DNA from: CAWCAW01 sp963714125
GTDB taxonomy: Bacteria; Actinomycetota; Acidimicrobiia; Acidimicrobiales; UBA8190
Assembly: GCA_963714125.1 (NCBI GenBank)
Contig: OY970234.1
Coordinates: 186,001-250,000 of the forward strand
Direction of reading: 5' to 3'
Length of the DNA: 64,000 nucleotides
The notes under the pieces were generated by a model. The model was not told where the DNA came from. It saw only the letters and a program-made list of their open reading frames with translations, and made no database searches. The position numbers and the translations under genes were made by a program. Positions 31,489-40,921 of the stretch are shown one piece after another (the first letter of the stretch is position 1; each line of letters opens with the position of its first letter).

Positions 31489-32175
31489 CTAGCGGGGCCT
31501 CGATTCGCTGCGCTCCTTGATGCTCGGGTCATCCAAAGGCTCATAACGGAAGAGTTCTGCGTCGACCTGCTCGATGCCAAACGGGGCCTGCTTCTCGCCC
31601 AAGGTGTCCGCATCCATAATCCGCTCATGGTTCCCGACCTCCAGCATCTTGGCCCGTTCCGTGTACGGGTTGAAGACGTCAAGGTTCTCGTTCTCCAGGC
31701 GGTAGGTGACGTCCCAGAACTCGGGCATCTTGCGCCCCATCTTGCGGCCTCGTGCCGTGTGGGGGTCCAGGGCATAGTCAGGGATCTCGAAGAGCCTGTC
31801 ATTGATGTCCCAATGGCAGCAGAGGGCCTCTCCCACCACCTCGCTCTTCCTAGCTCGTACTAGCCGCAGGATGGCTTGAGAGAGGAACAGCCGTTCTGGC
31901 TTGTGGCCATTCTTCTTCGCCAGTACTTCTTTCCACGCCTCGTACAAAGCACGTATCTCTGCGAAGAACACCGGCCCCTCGGCCAGCCCCACGTCCTCGC
32001 TAGCGATGACTTGGAGCCGGTACCAGACATACCGCCCGTACCCAGAACGATCTAGCTCGGCAGACCAGTAGAGCGCCTGCTCTTCTTCGCCTCGGCGGAT
32101 CGACTTTTGTAGCGCACTCGCGACCTCGCCGAAGTCGTAGCCTCGGAACGTCGCAGGCATTTGGAAACGGCCCAT
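31489..32175 (-). CDS. Stand-alone RarA/MgsA C-terminal domain protein
   Basis: The 228-residue protein lacks the AAA+ ATPase part of replication-associated recombination factor RarA (MgsA). It keeps the C-terminal clamp-loader-like region: SALQKSIRRGEEEQALYWSAEL, RLQVIASEDVGLAE and PDYALDPHTARGRKMGR. Such truncated relatives occur on mobile elements; a DNA-repair or replication-interference role is inferred. ATG at 32175 is chosen because AGAAAGG lies eight bases upstream. Confidence 0.78.
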   Translation of the reverse strand: MGRFQMPATFRGYDFGEVASALQKSIRRGEEEQALYWSAELDRSGYGRYVWYRLQVIASEDVGLAEGPVFFAEIRALYEAWKEVLAKKNGHKPERLFLSQAILRLVRARKSEVVGEALCCHWDINDRLFEIPDYALDPHTARGRKMGRKMPEFWDVTYRLENENLDVFNPYTERAKMLEVGNHERIMDADTLGEKQAPFGIEQVDAELFRYEPLDDPSIKERSESRPR

Positions 32176-32447
32176 TTCTTTCACCTTTCTCGGGTTGATT
32201 CATTTTGAGAATAAATCCCCCGACCGCGGTGTCAATAGGAGAAATGACCAGGTCACTACCTATATCTGCAACCGATTTGCAAATAAACGAGGTCCAAAAT
32301 ATTTGGCCAAATGTGAGGGGTATGAGCGGGTCCAGCAATGACGGGAGGGCTTCGACCCTCCGGTTACGAGTATTGCCCCAGCACTACGGCATTGACACCT
32401 GCGATGCTGACCTCGTGGCTGAGATAACTCGTCATCGTCAAGGCAAA

Positions 32448-33299
32448 ATGATCCAGGCGATCTTCCAAGTACTGAAGGAGAACCCCGATGGGCTGCCCGC
32501 CCGCGAGGCCATCAAACAGGTCGAGACGATCCTGCCCCCCACGCCCTTTGAGAACGAGGAGTACGCAGACAGTCCTGGCGTGCGGCGTTACACCAAGGTT
32601 CTGCGCTTCACGACAGTCAGCTGCGTCAAGGCGGGCTGGCTGATCAAGCGGAAGGGCACCTGGATCGTTACACCTGAAGGGTTGGCGGCGGTTGAGAAAT
32701 TCACCGATCCCGCGGATCTCATGAGGGAGTCCGTTCGTCTCTACCGACAGTGGCAAAAGGGCCAACCCGCCGTTGAAACCGAGGAAGAGAGCGAAAGTGT
32801 TGTCGAAGCGACGTCCGTGACCCTAGAAGAAGCCGACGAGACAGCGAGAGGAGAGATTCGGGAGTATCTGGCGAAGATGCCCCCGTTCGACGTGCAGGAG
32901 TTGGTAGCGGCACTATTGCGAGCGATGGGCTACCACGTCGCGTGGGTGGCGCCACCCGGACCCGATAAGGGTGTTGACATCGTCGCCTACACCGATCCGT
33001 TAGGTGCGAACGGACCACGGATCAAGGTGCAGGTCAAACGTCGAGCTGACAAGATTCGAGTCGAAGAGCTGCGAGCATTCTTTGCTGTGCTTGGGAATTC
33101 TGACATTGGGATTTTCGTTTGTATCGGTGGCTTCTCATCGGAAGCTCACTCCGAGGCGCGCCATCAAGAAACCCGAAGAATCTCACTACTCGGAGCCGAC
33201 GAACTCGTCGACTTGTGGGTCGAGCACTATGACCGGATACCTGAATCAGCCAGGCAGTACCTACCGCTCAAACCGATTTACTATTTGGCTCTCACGTAA
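32448..33299 (+). CDS. Mrr-like restriction endonuclease
   Basis: The protein of about 283 residues has an Mrr N-terminal winged helix (about 1-90; MIQAIFQVLKENPDGLPAREAIKQ and RRKGTWIVTPEGLAAVEKF-like text). The C-terminal PD-(D/E)xK domain has GYHVAWVAPPGPDKGVDIVAY and RIKVQVKRR, supplying the catalytic D...QVK pattern. It is probably a type IV enzyme cutting modified foreign DNA. The start at 32448 is uncertain; the frame is open back to 32205 without similarity. Confidence 0.82.
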   Translation: MIQAIFQVLKENPDGLPAREAIKQVETILPPTPFENEEYADSPGVRRYTKVLRFTTVSCVKAGWLIKRKGTWIVTPEGLAAVEKFTDPADLMRESVRLYRQWQKGQPAVETEEESESVVEATSVTLEEADETARGEIREYLAKMPPFDVQELVAALLRAMGYHVAWVAPPGPDKGVDIVAYTDPLGANGPRIKVQVKRRADKIRVEELRAFFAVLGNSDIGIFVCIGGFSSEAHSEARHQETRRISLLGADELVDLWVEHYDRIPESARQYLPLKPIYYLALT

Positions 33300-33429
33300 C
33301 CAACAGCCATGGAAGGTCGCGCCAGCTCCGCCGCCACCGAAGCTGATTGGTCTTTCAAATCGGGGGTAGCGGGGATTACTTCGCCCTCGGGTTGGAGGCC
33401 GAGCTTGGCCAAAGAGTTCTCCGGGCGCC

Positions 33430-34038
33430 TCACCCCGCAGCAGCAGCCGAAAGTCCCCAAACTCTGACGACTAACGACGAGTTGTTGCCACCACTCAACA
33501 AGTTGGTGTGCTCCGGCGGAGACGCATGAGACGGCTTGTGAGGCCCCTGACCGCCCGAGAACTGAGGTGAGGGGAAAGGGAGGGGTGGCTCTCTGTAGTC
33601 GGATTGGTGTGCCCCTTGCCAAGGGAGGGCGAACGGGAGCATCTGCAGCCCGATCGTGCTCAACCCCGCCCGCTCAACTACTTCTCCAAGGCGGCTCTGG
33701 CTTGCTTTCGGATCTGAACGTTTCGTTGGTGCCGACCTCGGAGCCAACTCGGTTTGCTGGGCGGCCCCGGCGGCGCCGGTTCCCTCTTGACCTTGGGCGC
33801 GGCCCATGGCTGGATTTTCTGGCACCTGGGACACACAGTGGCCCGTTTCCCCGCCGACCGCTTCAACTTCTTGCGGCAAACGCGCAGCGGTCGTTCTCTC
33901 CAGCGAAGGTCTGCATGATTTGAGACACTCGTTCAGTGGGATGCTGTTCAGCCAGAGGACAATCAACAGGCCGATCATGACAGCGAAGATCCAAACGATC
34001 ACCGTCTCGATGCCACTCGTGGCAGACATCGCTCCCAC
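33430..34038 (-). pseudogene. Possible frameshifted small membrane/zinc-ribbon gene
   Basis: The first 50 codons from about 34023 read like a real membrane anchor (ETVIVWIFAVMIGLLIVLWLN). The same frame then becomes low-complexity. A different minus-strand frame (33678-33866) carries ATVCPRCQKIQPWAAPKVKRE, a CxxC segment and a basic tail. One frameshift would join them into a short anchored protein. This is tentative. Confidence 0.3.
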
Positions 34039-34044
34039 TTGGTG

Positions 34045-34665
34045 CTATGGCCCTGAATACGCGGTTGACTGACCATAAACATTTTCAAATAGGAGACCAG
34101 GGTTCGAAACCTGGATCGTGGCCTGAGCGGCCTCGAAGTCAGCGTCTATTTTCTCAGCCACCGTTACTGCGTCACCGAAGGTGTTGAACCCGTTGGGATC
34201 GACTGAAATGTCGAACTCCCAGTTGCCAAGTTGCCAACCAAAATCGAGTTGGTCTCCCGAGAGAGCTTGCATACCGTGTCGTGCGTCTCGTGCATTGTCC
34301 CACGACATGATGTCGATTTCACCCAAGTTGTTAGCCTTGCCGCAACTGAGCGCGTTGGCGGGGCAAAGGCTCCAGTCCCCGGAGGGATTCCCACCTGGCA
34401 GGCTTGAATCGAGCGTGACCACACAGTCACCGCAGGATGAGTTACCGACGAGGTAGTTGAGCACAAACTGAACCATGTCTTGGCTGACATTGTTGTCCTG
34501 CGGGGTCGTAGTGAGAGGTGGCTCCGTGGTCGTTGGTATCGCGGTGGTCGTTGGTGCCTTGTTCGCGCTCGCAGGCGTTGATTTGCCGCTGCTTGCTCCA
34601 CAGCCACCGAAGACCAGGGCACCGGTGGCAATTCCAGATACCAAGCGAATGTCCAATCGCAACAT
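34045..34665 (-). CDS. Putative lipoprotein
   Basis: The 206-residue protein starts at ATG 34665 with GGGGAG upstream. A signal sequence (LRLDIRLVSGIATGALVFGGC) ends in a plausible lipobox cysteine. A Thr/Pro-rich spacer follows (APTTTAIPTTTEPPLTTTP), then a globular domain with four cysteines (SCGDC, SLCPANALSC). It is likely anchored outside the membrane. No family was recognised. Confidence 0.7.
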   Translation of the reverse strand: MLRLDIRLVSGIATGALVFGGCGASSGKSTPASANKAPTTTAIPTTTEPPLTTTPQDNNVSQDMVQFVLNYLVGNSSCGDCVVTLDSSLPGGNPSGDWSLCPANALSCGKANNLGEIDIMSWDNARDARHGMQALSGDQLDFGWQLGNWEFDISVDPNGFNTFGDAVTVAEKIDADFEAAQATIQVSNPGLLFENVYGQSTAYSGP

Positions 34666-34748
34666 CGCTCCCCTTTGTGATACGCAACTGGCCAAGCGAC
34701 CAAACTCGGAGCCTCAGAATATATGCTGTAGAGGTTTGATCTGCAACA

Positions 34749-35018
34749 GTGGATGTTTCCCTTGTGGGAACGGAGCCACTTCAGGTCGCCTTCGGACAAG
34801 TCATAAGGAAGCTTCGGTTGCGCGCCGGTTTGTCCCAAGAGGCGCTCTCCTTTCTCTGCGGACGACACCGCACGTACGTCTCACTAATCGAGCGTGGTAA
34901 GAACGCCCCATCGATAACCACGGTCTGGCTTCTGGCGCAGGCCCTTGAAGTACCCCCTTCGGCGCTTGTGCGACAGGTTGAGCAACGCATTGCACCAAGA
35001 CGGTCGAAGCGCGCTTGA
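34749..35018 (+). CDS. XRE-family regulator
   Basis: The 89-residue protein is a single helix-turn-helix domain (FGQVIRKLRLRAGLSQEALSFLCGRHRTYVSLIERGKNAPSITTVWLLAQAL) with a basic tail. It is divergent from the lipoprotein gene and may regulate it. GTG at 34749 or 34764 may be the start. Confidence 0.8.
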   Translation: MDVSLVGTEPLQVAFGQVIRKLRLRAGLSQEALSFLCGRHRTYVSLIERGKNAPSITTVWLLAQALEVPPSALVRQVEQRIAPRRSKRA

Positions 35019-35147
35019 GCGGCCTGCTACCTCGCGCCGTGGACGATTAACGCTCCCTCCAGACACTGGCAAACTCCTATAGTCGACGCCAGAAGCCCGG
35101 ACACGTTCTCTGGCCTCGGACACTTGGGAGGGATGTTTGGGATCGAC

Positions 35148-35370
35148 ATGCCCGATCCCCTTCCCCGACCACAGTCGAATTCGGACGCCGAGTCCGTGCC
35201 CTACGCATCAAGAAGCATCTGAGCCAGGAGGTGCCCTAGCTCAAAATGCTGGCGTCCATTGGACGTTCGTAGGGCAGTGCGAACGGGGGATGGGGAACAT
35301 CTCACTCCACAACATCTGCAAGCTTGCGGCTCGCCTCGGGGTGAGTCCTGGCGTGCTCGTATGGGCCTTC
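35148..35370 (+). pseudogene. Second XRE-type regulator, frameshifted
   Basis: One frame reads TTVEFGRRVRALRIKKHLSQE and then a stop. The next frame continues the same fold as AGVHWTFVGQCERGMGNISLHNICKLAARLGVSPGVLV. Together they make one XRE domain broken by at least one frameshift near 35225-35240, and the ATG at 35148 is in yet another frame. It resembles the intact neighbour only at the family level. Confidence 0.75.
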
Positions 35371-35704
35371 CGCCACCACCGGCATAGCCCCAGTCTCGGG
35401 ACAGAGACTCAGGCTGGGATCAGAACGCCCGAAGCTTGGCAAACGGGCGGGAGGAAAGGTCGGTCGGTGGGTGGGTGGGGCCGACCCCCACACACCTTGA
35501 CATGCAGGTTCAATTCTGCGGGTTAGGTCGATTGCCAAGCGCCATTATGGTCGCCCTCTTTCAGGCGCCGCTTGGGCTGATTCCTCTTTGTGGCTTGGCT
35601 CCCGCGGGAACGTCAGAGACGTTTGGGGTGGGTCCTGATTTTGGAGAGCTGCCCCCCATCGCTTAGCGGGTGCCTCGCAACGCTCAATGACATAACGTTT
35701 AGAC
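35371..35704. other. 334-bp region, no gene seen
   Basis: This follows the XRE pseudogene. It contains a G-rich tract (35451-35486) with repeated GGTGGGT-like text and no supported reading frame. Confidence 0.35.
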
Positions 35705-36046
35705 ATGGGAATTCAGCGGGGTCCGATCGAGGAGCTACGTGCCAGCTACAAGGCGGAGTTTCTTGCAGAATCGGCAAACCAACTGCTAGCGATGAGGAGG
35801 AGCGCGGCAAAGTTGGCCCTCTACGACCTCCTACTCGATGGCGAGAATCCGCGCCTTGTTGAGGAGAAGTACGACACCGAGCTGTTTGACATGCGCGACC
35901 CGCATGGCGGCTGGTCGGTTCTACATGTCCAGGGTTATCTCGTCTTCTACCGAGAGTTGGAATCGCATTTGCAACCTATGTTCGATGGAGCCGTAATCCT
36001 CGTGTCCTGGATCGGCCCAGTCGGCGACGCTACTGAACTCAGGTAG
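35705..36046 (+). CDS. Hypothetical 113-residue protein
   Basis: The protein is soluble and mixed alpha/beta in appearance (SYKAEFLAESANQLLAMRRSAAKLALYDLLLDGENPRLVEEKYDTELF). A C-terminal strand-rich part has HVQGYLVFYREL and VILVSWIGPVGD. A TAACGT box ends six bases before the ATG and no Shine-Dalgarno is visible. It converges on, and overlaps by eight bases, the phd-type antitoxin gene. It was not recognised. Confidence 0.55.
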   Translation: MGIQRGPIEELRASYKAEFLAESANQLLAMRRSAAKLALYDLLLDGENPRLVEEKYDTELFDMRDPHGGWSVLHVQGYLVFYRELESHLQPMFDGAVILVSWIGPVGDATELR

Positions 36047-36359
36047 CCATCAGATCCCGGTCCGCTTCGGTAGCCACCTTTGCTGCCGAAACTGTTCCAC
36101 CGTTCATCAAAGCCTGCTCCGCAAGAGACATGCTGTCCCTTATATCGGATCGATTCGCCACAAGTTGATCAACGACGTTTCGCATTTCAACTGGTGTAAG
36201 TGCGGCAACGATCTTCCCATGGCGAGTGACAAAAACCGAGCGCCCACGAGCTTCAACCGCCTTTAGGACCTGAGTGGTGTGATGAGAGAGATCGCGAACA
36301 GAGACGATCCCCTCCTCAAGAACTCCCTCTTCATCCCACTCCTCGGCATTCGTAGACAT
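36039..36359 (-). CDS. Phd/YefM-type antitoxin, orphan
   Basis: The 106-residue protein has the Phd DNA-binding start (IVSVRDLSHHTTQVLKAVEARGRSVFVTRHGKIVAALTPVE) and a helical C-terminus that would bind a toxin. AAAGGAG lies nine bases before the ATG at 36359. The open frame continuing upstream is not coding. No toxin gene follows on the same strand. Confidence 0.85.
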   Translation of the reverse strand: MSTNAEEWDEEGVLEEGIVSVRDLSHHTTQVLKAVEARGRSVFVTRHGKIVAALTPVEMRNVVDQLVANRSDIRDSMSLAEQALMNGGTVSAAKVATEADRDLMAT

Positions 36360-36521
36360 GACAGTTAACTCCTTTAGCCAGAACAGCCGCCGCTGCTTGG
36401 TCTTACAATTGTCGTCACAAGCGTTATACCCTTGTCGACAGAAGTCAAGGACCCCTTGACCACAATTATCCGTCCGTTGATCTGAGCAAGATTTGGACCC
36501 AGCTAGACCCGAGGTGGCAAA

Positions 36522-37421
36522 GTGCCAGGTCAATCCACTGAGCAAGCCCAATTCGGGGGGCTTACCGCCGCCACCCAAGTGCTCCGGGAAACGACGAAGT
36601 GGATTCTGGCCATTGGGGCAGGCCTCGCTTCCGTGCTTATCGCAGGCCTCAGGCTCAACCAGCTGGGCCACCTCGAAAATGATCCTCTGATACTTGCGTT
36701 GGCAATCGCAAGCGCCGTTGTTGGGATTGGCGCAGTGGCGCTTGTCGTTTTTGCTGCGGCAGCGGTTCTTACCAACCACTTCGCGACCCTCAGAGAGATC
36801 GTTGAAAGGGGGCAGGGGGCAGAAAGACGCGTTCCAGAGTTGCCTGCAGAGGTAACTGACGCTCTTACTAAGTCGATAGAGCGAGAACGCGACATTCTTT
36901 ACCAGGGCATCGCTTCGGATCTGACCGATCTCTTCAGTCAGGTGACCGAGGTGAACGCCGCAGTCCTCAACCCGCGAATAACCGGCATCCCTCTCACTGG
37001 GCAAGTTGAGTCGGAGTTGGGCAAACGTGCCGCAGCTCTGAACGCGGCGGCCGAGCGAGTTGTCACTTACGCTGAACACTGGACGACGACCCGAGCCTGG
37101 CAACGACTGTTGAAGGTTCTTTCGGGCGGCGGCATTGCATTGGTGGTGGGGGTCGTGCTCTTCACTGTTTGTGTCAACCGACCCCAGGACGCGACCTTGA
37201 CTGTTAGCCGCCCGGAGGCGGTGACAGTCTTTTTCACCGGGGCGGGCAGGGTGTGGGCACAACGAACACTGAAGTGCGATCCCGAAGTAGCGACTCTGAA
37301 CGCAGTCGTCGTCGGCGGCAACCTTGACAGACCAATACTTGCCTCCCCTCAGCAAGGATCCTGCATCGCTATTGAGTTCATTCTGGATCCCAGTATGGGG
37401 ACTGCAGTTCCGAGGTCTTGA
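36522..37421 (+). CDS. Hypothetical membrane protein with coiled coil
   Basis: The 299-residue protein has two membrane helices near the N-terminus (WILAIGAGLASVLIAGL; LILALAIASAVVGIGAVALVVFAAAAVL). A long helical region follows (about 85-195) and a third membrane helix (GGGIALVVGVVLFTVCV), then a C-terminal beta-like domain outside the membrane. GTG start. Not recognised. Confidence 0.65.
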   Translation: MPGQSTEQAQFGGLTAATQVLRETTKWILAIGAGLASVLIAGLRLNQLGHLENDPLILALAIASAVVGIGAVALVVFAAAAVLTNHFATLREIVERGQGAERRVPELPAEVTDALTKSIERERDILYQGIASDLTDLFSQVTEVNAAVLNPRITGIPLTGQVESELGKRAAALNAAAERVVTYAEHWTTTRAWQRLLKVLSGGGIALVVGVVLFTVCVNRPQDATLTVSRPEAVTVFFTGAGRVWAQRTLKCDPEVATLNAVVVGGNLDRPILASPQQGSCIAIEFILDPSMGTAVPRS

Positions 37422-37969
37422 CTGTCCGTGCATGTTCTCCGACCCATCTCGCGCCAGCAAACGGGGAAACCCGGCTCGCCACTAGCGGGCCGGGTTCCGC
37501 CCTCCCTTTCACCTCGCTTGCGCTGTGTCGATGGGCAGCCCTCCCTTCTGCTGACTGTTTTGTAATCACAAATGTAGTCATAACTGTGCCCACAAGTCAA
37601 GGCTGGGGAAGGTGCTTTTCCATTTCCGAGAGACATCTAGAGCGAGAAAGCCTGAGGCTGGTTGCCCCGCATATACCAGCGGCTCAAACAGCTCAGCCGT
37701 TCCGCGGCCTGACGTCCAAGAGGGATCGGCCATGCTCGCCGGTCCCTGGTAGTCGTGCTGGGGCCACGCCGGGACGTGAGGGTTCGCGAACAGGCTCCCC
37801 CTCCTCCCGGATTGCCACGGAAAGTGAGGGTTACCTGTGATTGGAGATTGCCAGCCCTGTGGCTCTTATGGCAACCGGGGTTGCCGCTCAAGGTGATATT
37901 CGGGCAAACCTGCCGGTCACCGACCGCGATATTCCTCAACCGTGGCCCACTCGGGCCGATAGATCGTCC
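37422..37969. other. 548-bp gap with a hairpin
   Basis: AACCCGGC (37468-37475) pairs with GCCGGGTT (37489-37496), a candidate terminator for the preceding gene. The rest is the upstream side of the methyltransferase gene and shows no supported gene. Confidence 0.4.
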
Positions 37970-38299
37970 ATGGCTCCGCACAAGCAAAAGCCTCTTTTCG
38001 ATCCTCCTGGGCAACTGTTCTACGGAGACAATCTTCCGGTCCTCAGGGACAAGATTGACGGTGAAAGCGTGGATTTGATCTACCTGGACCCGCCGTTCAA
38101 CTCCAAGGCCACCTACAACGTCTTATATGAGTCACGCGCTGGTGAGAAGTCGCAGGCGCAGATTCATGCGTTTGAGGACACATGGAAGTGGGGTCCTGAG
38201 ATCGAAGAGGAATACCAACGGCTGACCACGACCGCGTTCCCGATTCAAGTCACTACGTTTCTGCGTGCCATGCGAACCGTGCTCAATTCAAGCGACATG
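37970..38299 (+). pseudogene. DNA methyltransferase, 5' part, interrupted by IS21
   Basis: This encodes MAPHKQKPLFDPPGQLFYGD and onward with catalytic motif IV in DLIYLDPPFNS, then ends at LNSSDM where IS C begins. The 3' part resumes at 40922. Removing the IS and one ACATG duplication gives SSDMMSYLVMMAPRL in frame, 574 residues in total. Motif IV is on this fragment and the AdoMet-binding motif on the other, so neither part can methylate alone. Confidence 0.92.
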
Positions 38300-38405
38300 T
38301 GTCATTTGCCAGTCCGATGGGACCACCCCGTTGCCAGCAACATGGGACCACCTCGCGTCCACTTCAGCCGGCTGACGTGATGATCCCGGCGGCCGGCGCC
38401 GGGTG

Positions 38406-39212
38406 TCAAACGCGCCGGCGCCGAGGCCTCGGCGGTCGGGGGTCGGTCGGATCCCCGCCGATGACCGGCTTCTCGTGCTGGCGGTAGGACTCACCCTCGA
38501 TGATGAGCTCCCACGCCGCGCTCTTGAGCCGGTCGACGGCCGACTGGGCCAGCAGCGGATCGGCCATGACCGCCAGCCATTCGCTCGGATCTCGGTTGGA
38601 CGTCAGAACGGTGGCGCCCACGTGGTGCCGTTCGACGCACAGTTCGTAGATGTCGGCCGTCTCCGTTGCGTCCAGGGCGGTGAGGGCGAAGTCGTCGATG
38701 ATCAAGAGGTCGACACCGATGAGCTTGCGCATCTCGACATCGAAGCTGGCGTCGAGGCGTGTTGCCTTCAGTCGCTTGTGCAGCTTGTCGGCCCGTTCGA
38801 AGTGCACGCTGATGCGCCGGCGACAAGCGATGTGACCGAGGGCGGTGGCCATGAAGGTCTTGCCCACGCCGACCGGCCCCAGGATGAAGGCGTTGCGGGC
38901 TTGGTCGACGAAGCGCATGGAGACGAGCTCGGACCACACGGCTCTGTCGTAGGTGATTTTGGCCTCGTCGTCCCAAGCCTCGAGCACCATGTGCGGGTCG
39001 AGCCGGGCCGCTTTGGCCCGACGCCCGGCCGAATCGCCGTCGCGCCGGGTGACCTCGTCGCAGAACAACTGCTCCAGGAACTCGACGTGGGCCAGGTTGT
39101 GGCTCTTGGCCAGGGCCAGACGCTCGGGCAGGGTGTCGATGAGCTGGCCCAGGCGCAGCTTGCGCATGAGGACCTTCAACTCCGGCGACACGGTGGGAGT
39201 CGGTGCGCTCAT
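38406..39212 (-). CDS. istB: IstB-like helper ATPase of IS C
   Basis: The 268-residue AAA+ protein has Walker A GPVGVGKTFMATA, Walker B VDLLIIDDFALT and the ERHHVGATVLTSNRDPSEW region. Its start overlaps the istA stop by four bases. A proline/arginine-rich tail follows the domain. Confidence 0.94.
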   Translation of the reverse strand: MSAPTPTVSPELKVLMRKLRLGQLIDTLPERLALAKSHNLAHVEFLEQLFCDEVTRRDGDSAGRRAKAARLDPHMVLEAWDDEAKITYDRAVWSELVSMRFVDQARNAFILGPVGVGKTFMATALGHIACRRRISVHFERADKLHKRLKATRLDASFDVEMRKLIGVDLLIIDDFALTALDATETADIYELCVERHHVGATVLTSNRDPSEWLAVMADPLLAQSAVDRLKSAAWELIIEGESYRQHEKPVIGGDPTDPRPPRPRRRRV

Positions 39213-40765
39213 CGTCGGGCCTCGGTCATCGACGAGAACTCCGACGCGTCACGGGCGAAGCGTCCCTGGATGACGATCGTGTCCGGCCGGGCGTCGGGCT
39301 CGGTGGATTCCCGGGCCCGCTCGAGCATGCGCGACACCAGGTTCACGTCCAGTGCCTCGGCCTCGAGCGCCCGACGACAGGCCTCGTCGACGCGCCTCGC
39401 CCCCCACTTCTTCACCAGTCCCAGCAGCCGGTAGACCTGGCGCATGCGGGTCCACGGCAGCGGCGTGTCGAGGATGGCGGCGGCGTAAGCGCCGATGGCG
39501 TCGCCGTGCTCGGCCGCCATGCGCCCGAGCCGGTCGATGTCCCGGGTGGCGTAGATCTCTTTGCCTTGTGGCATGTCGGCTGGGTCGGTGTTGCGCCCAC
39601 CGGGGGGTTTGCGGGGATGGACCTTCACCAACTCGCCCCGCAGGTAGAACTTCACCACAGCCGAGTCGCACCGGGCCCGCAGTGTTCGTCCCACCAACGT
39701 GTGATGGACGCTGTAGAGCGCCTTGGCCACCTCGCAGTGGAAGTCACGATGGACCTTGGGGTCCGACCACTTCGGCGTGTCGAAGGGCGCAGCCGGCCGG
39801 GCGAGAAGCAGCGGTTGCTCTTCGACCCTGAACGCCTCGAGGGGTCGACACTGCGTCGTGCCGTGGATGCGCATGCCGGCCGTGGTGCTGCACCATGTCT
39901 CGCCCCGGGCCCGACAATCAACGATGTCGACGAAGGTCTCGCCGGCGAAGAAGTTCTTCTGGACGTATTGCACGACCCGTTCCACCCGTGGTTTGTCGGT
40001 CGGGGTCCGCACCCGCGCCGCGTCGATGACAAAGCCCCTCGACTGGGCGTACTCGAGGAACACGTCGTTGAACCGGGGGGCGGTGTTCTCGGCTTCGATG
40101 ACGATCGACTTCATGTTGTCGGGGATGACCACCGGGAACACCCCGCCGAAGTAGCCCCAGGCCGCCTCGAAGCCCCGGATCACCTCCTCGGTCGTTTGGG
40201 AGAAGGTCGGCCACACGAACTGGTGACGGCTGAAGACGGCGGTGAAGATGAGCCCCTGGCACACGCGTCTTCTGTCCCCGTCGGCCACGAATCCGAGCCG
40301 GCCGAAGTCCACCTGGAGTTCGACTCCCGGCGGTGGGTCGTCGACGCGGACCGTGACCGTGCGCCGGCCCGCCCCACACCGATCGACGGCGAAGCGGGCC
40401 AGGGTGCGGGGCGGGACGACGACACCGTTGCGCTCGAGCAGGATCCCGATCTTGGTCACGGTGAGGTCCTGCTTCACCCACGCCGTGATCTGCTGCTCGT
40501 GATTGAGCAGTGACCGCCATGCCTCGCCGTGACCGTCGGGCCGGTGCGGGCGCACCCGCTCGACCAGTTGGCCGATCAGTTCGTCGGTGAGCTGCTCCTC
40601 CCCGCCGCAGCGCTCGAGACCGAGCTCCAGTGCGGCGGCGATGTAGCGCCGGGCCGTCTTGCGATCGACGCCCACCCCCTGGGCGACGGTGCGTTCGCCC
40701 TCACCCCGCAGCCACCGCCTGAGCGCCTCTTTGATCTGGACCACCGTGACCTCCCTGAACGCCAT
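39209..40765 (-). CDS. istA: IstA-like transposase of IS C
   Basis: The 518-residue transposase has an HTH start (MAFREVTVVQIKEALRRWLRGEGERTVAQGVGVDRKTARRYI) and a DDE core with candidate residues in LQVDFGRLGFV, VVIPDNMKSIV and TPTDKPRVERVVQYVQ. A C-terminal Mu-like domain carries KFYLRGELVKVHPRKPPGG. It is of a different subgroup from elements A and B. Confidence 0.94.
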   Translation of the reverse strand: MAFREVTVVQIKEALRRWLRGEGERTVAQGVGVDRKTARRYIAAALELGLERCGGEEQLTDELIGQLVERVRPHRPDGHGEAWRSLLNHEQQITAWVKQDLTVTKIGILLERNGVVVPPRTLARFAVDRCGAGRRTVTVRVDDPPPGVELQVDFGRLGFVADGDRRRVCQGLIFTAVFSRHQFVWPTFSQTTEEVIRGFEAAWGYFGGVFPVVIPDNMKSIVIEAENTAPRFNDVFLEYAQSRGFVIDAARVRTPTDKPRVERVVQYVQKNFFAGETFVDIVDCRARGETWCSTTAGMRIHGTTQCRPLEAFRVEEQPLLLARPAAPFDTPKWSDPKVHRDFHCEVAKALYSVHHTLVGRTLRARCDSAVVKFYLRGELVKVHPRKPPGGRNTDPADMPQGKEIYATRDIDRLGRMAAEHGDAIGAYAAAILDTPLPWTRMRQVYRLLGLVKKWGARRVDEACRRALEAEALDVNLVSRMLERARESTEPDARPDTIVIQGRFARDASEFSSMTEARR

Positions 40766-40921
40766 GGGGCCTCCTCCGCATCGGCATCGGAGGCCCAGCC
40801 GAATGTCTGTTCGGCCGGCAGAGGTGGACCCTCAGGGTGGTCCCATAACTGGCAAACGGGGTGGTCCCATGCCACTGGCAAAACCTGCGGCTAGCTGGTC
40901 CCATGTGGCTGGCAAACGACA

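Larger units (their letters stand above)
38300..40921 (-). mobile_element. IS21-family element C (2622 bp)
   Basis: The element carries istA-istB on the minus strand. The ends begin TGTCATTTGCCAG on the left and TGTCGTTTGCCAG (reverse complement) on the right. The TTTGCCAG...ATGGGACCA unit is present in several copies at each end, four of them on the right (40838-40921). The target duplication ACATG is at 38295-38299 and 40922-40926. It splits the methyltransferase-nuclease gene. Confidence 0.93.

Noticed and set aside
36360..37460. Long N-terminal extension of the phd-type gene at 36039
   Set aside because: The extension is the antisense of the membrane-protein gene at 36522; a good ribosome site supports ATG 36359.
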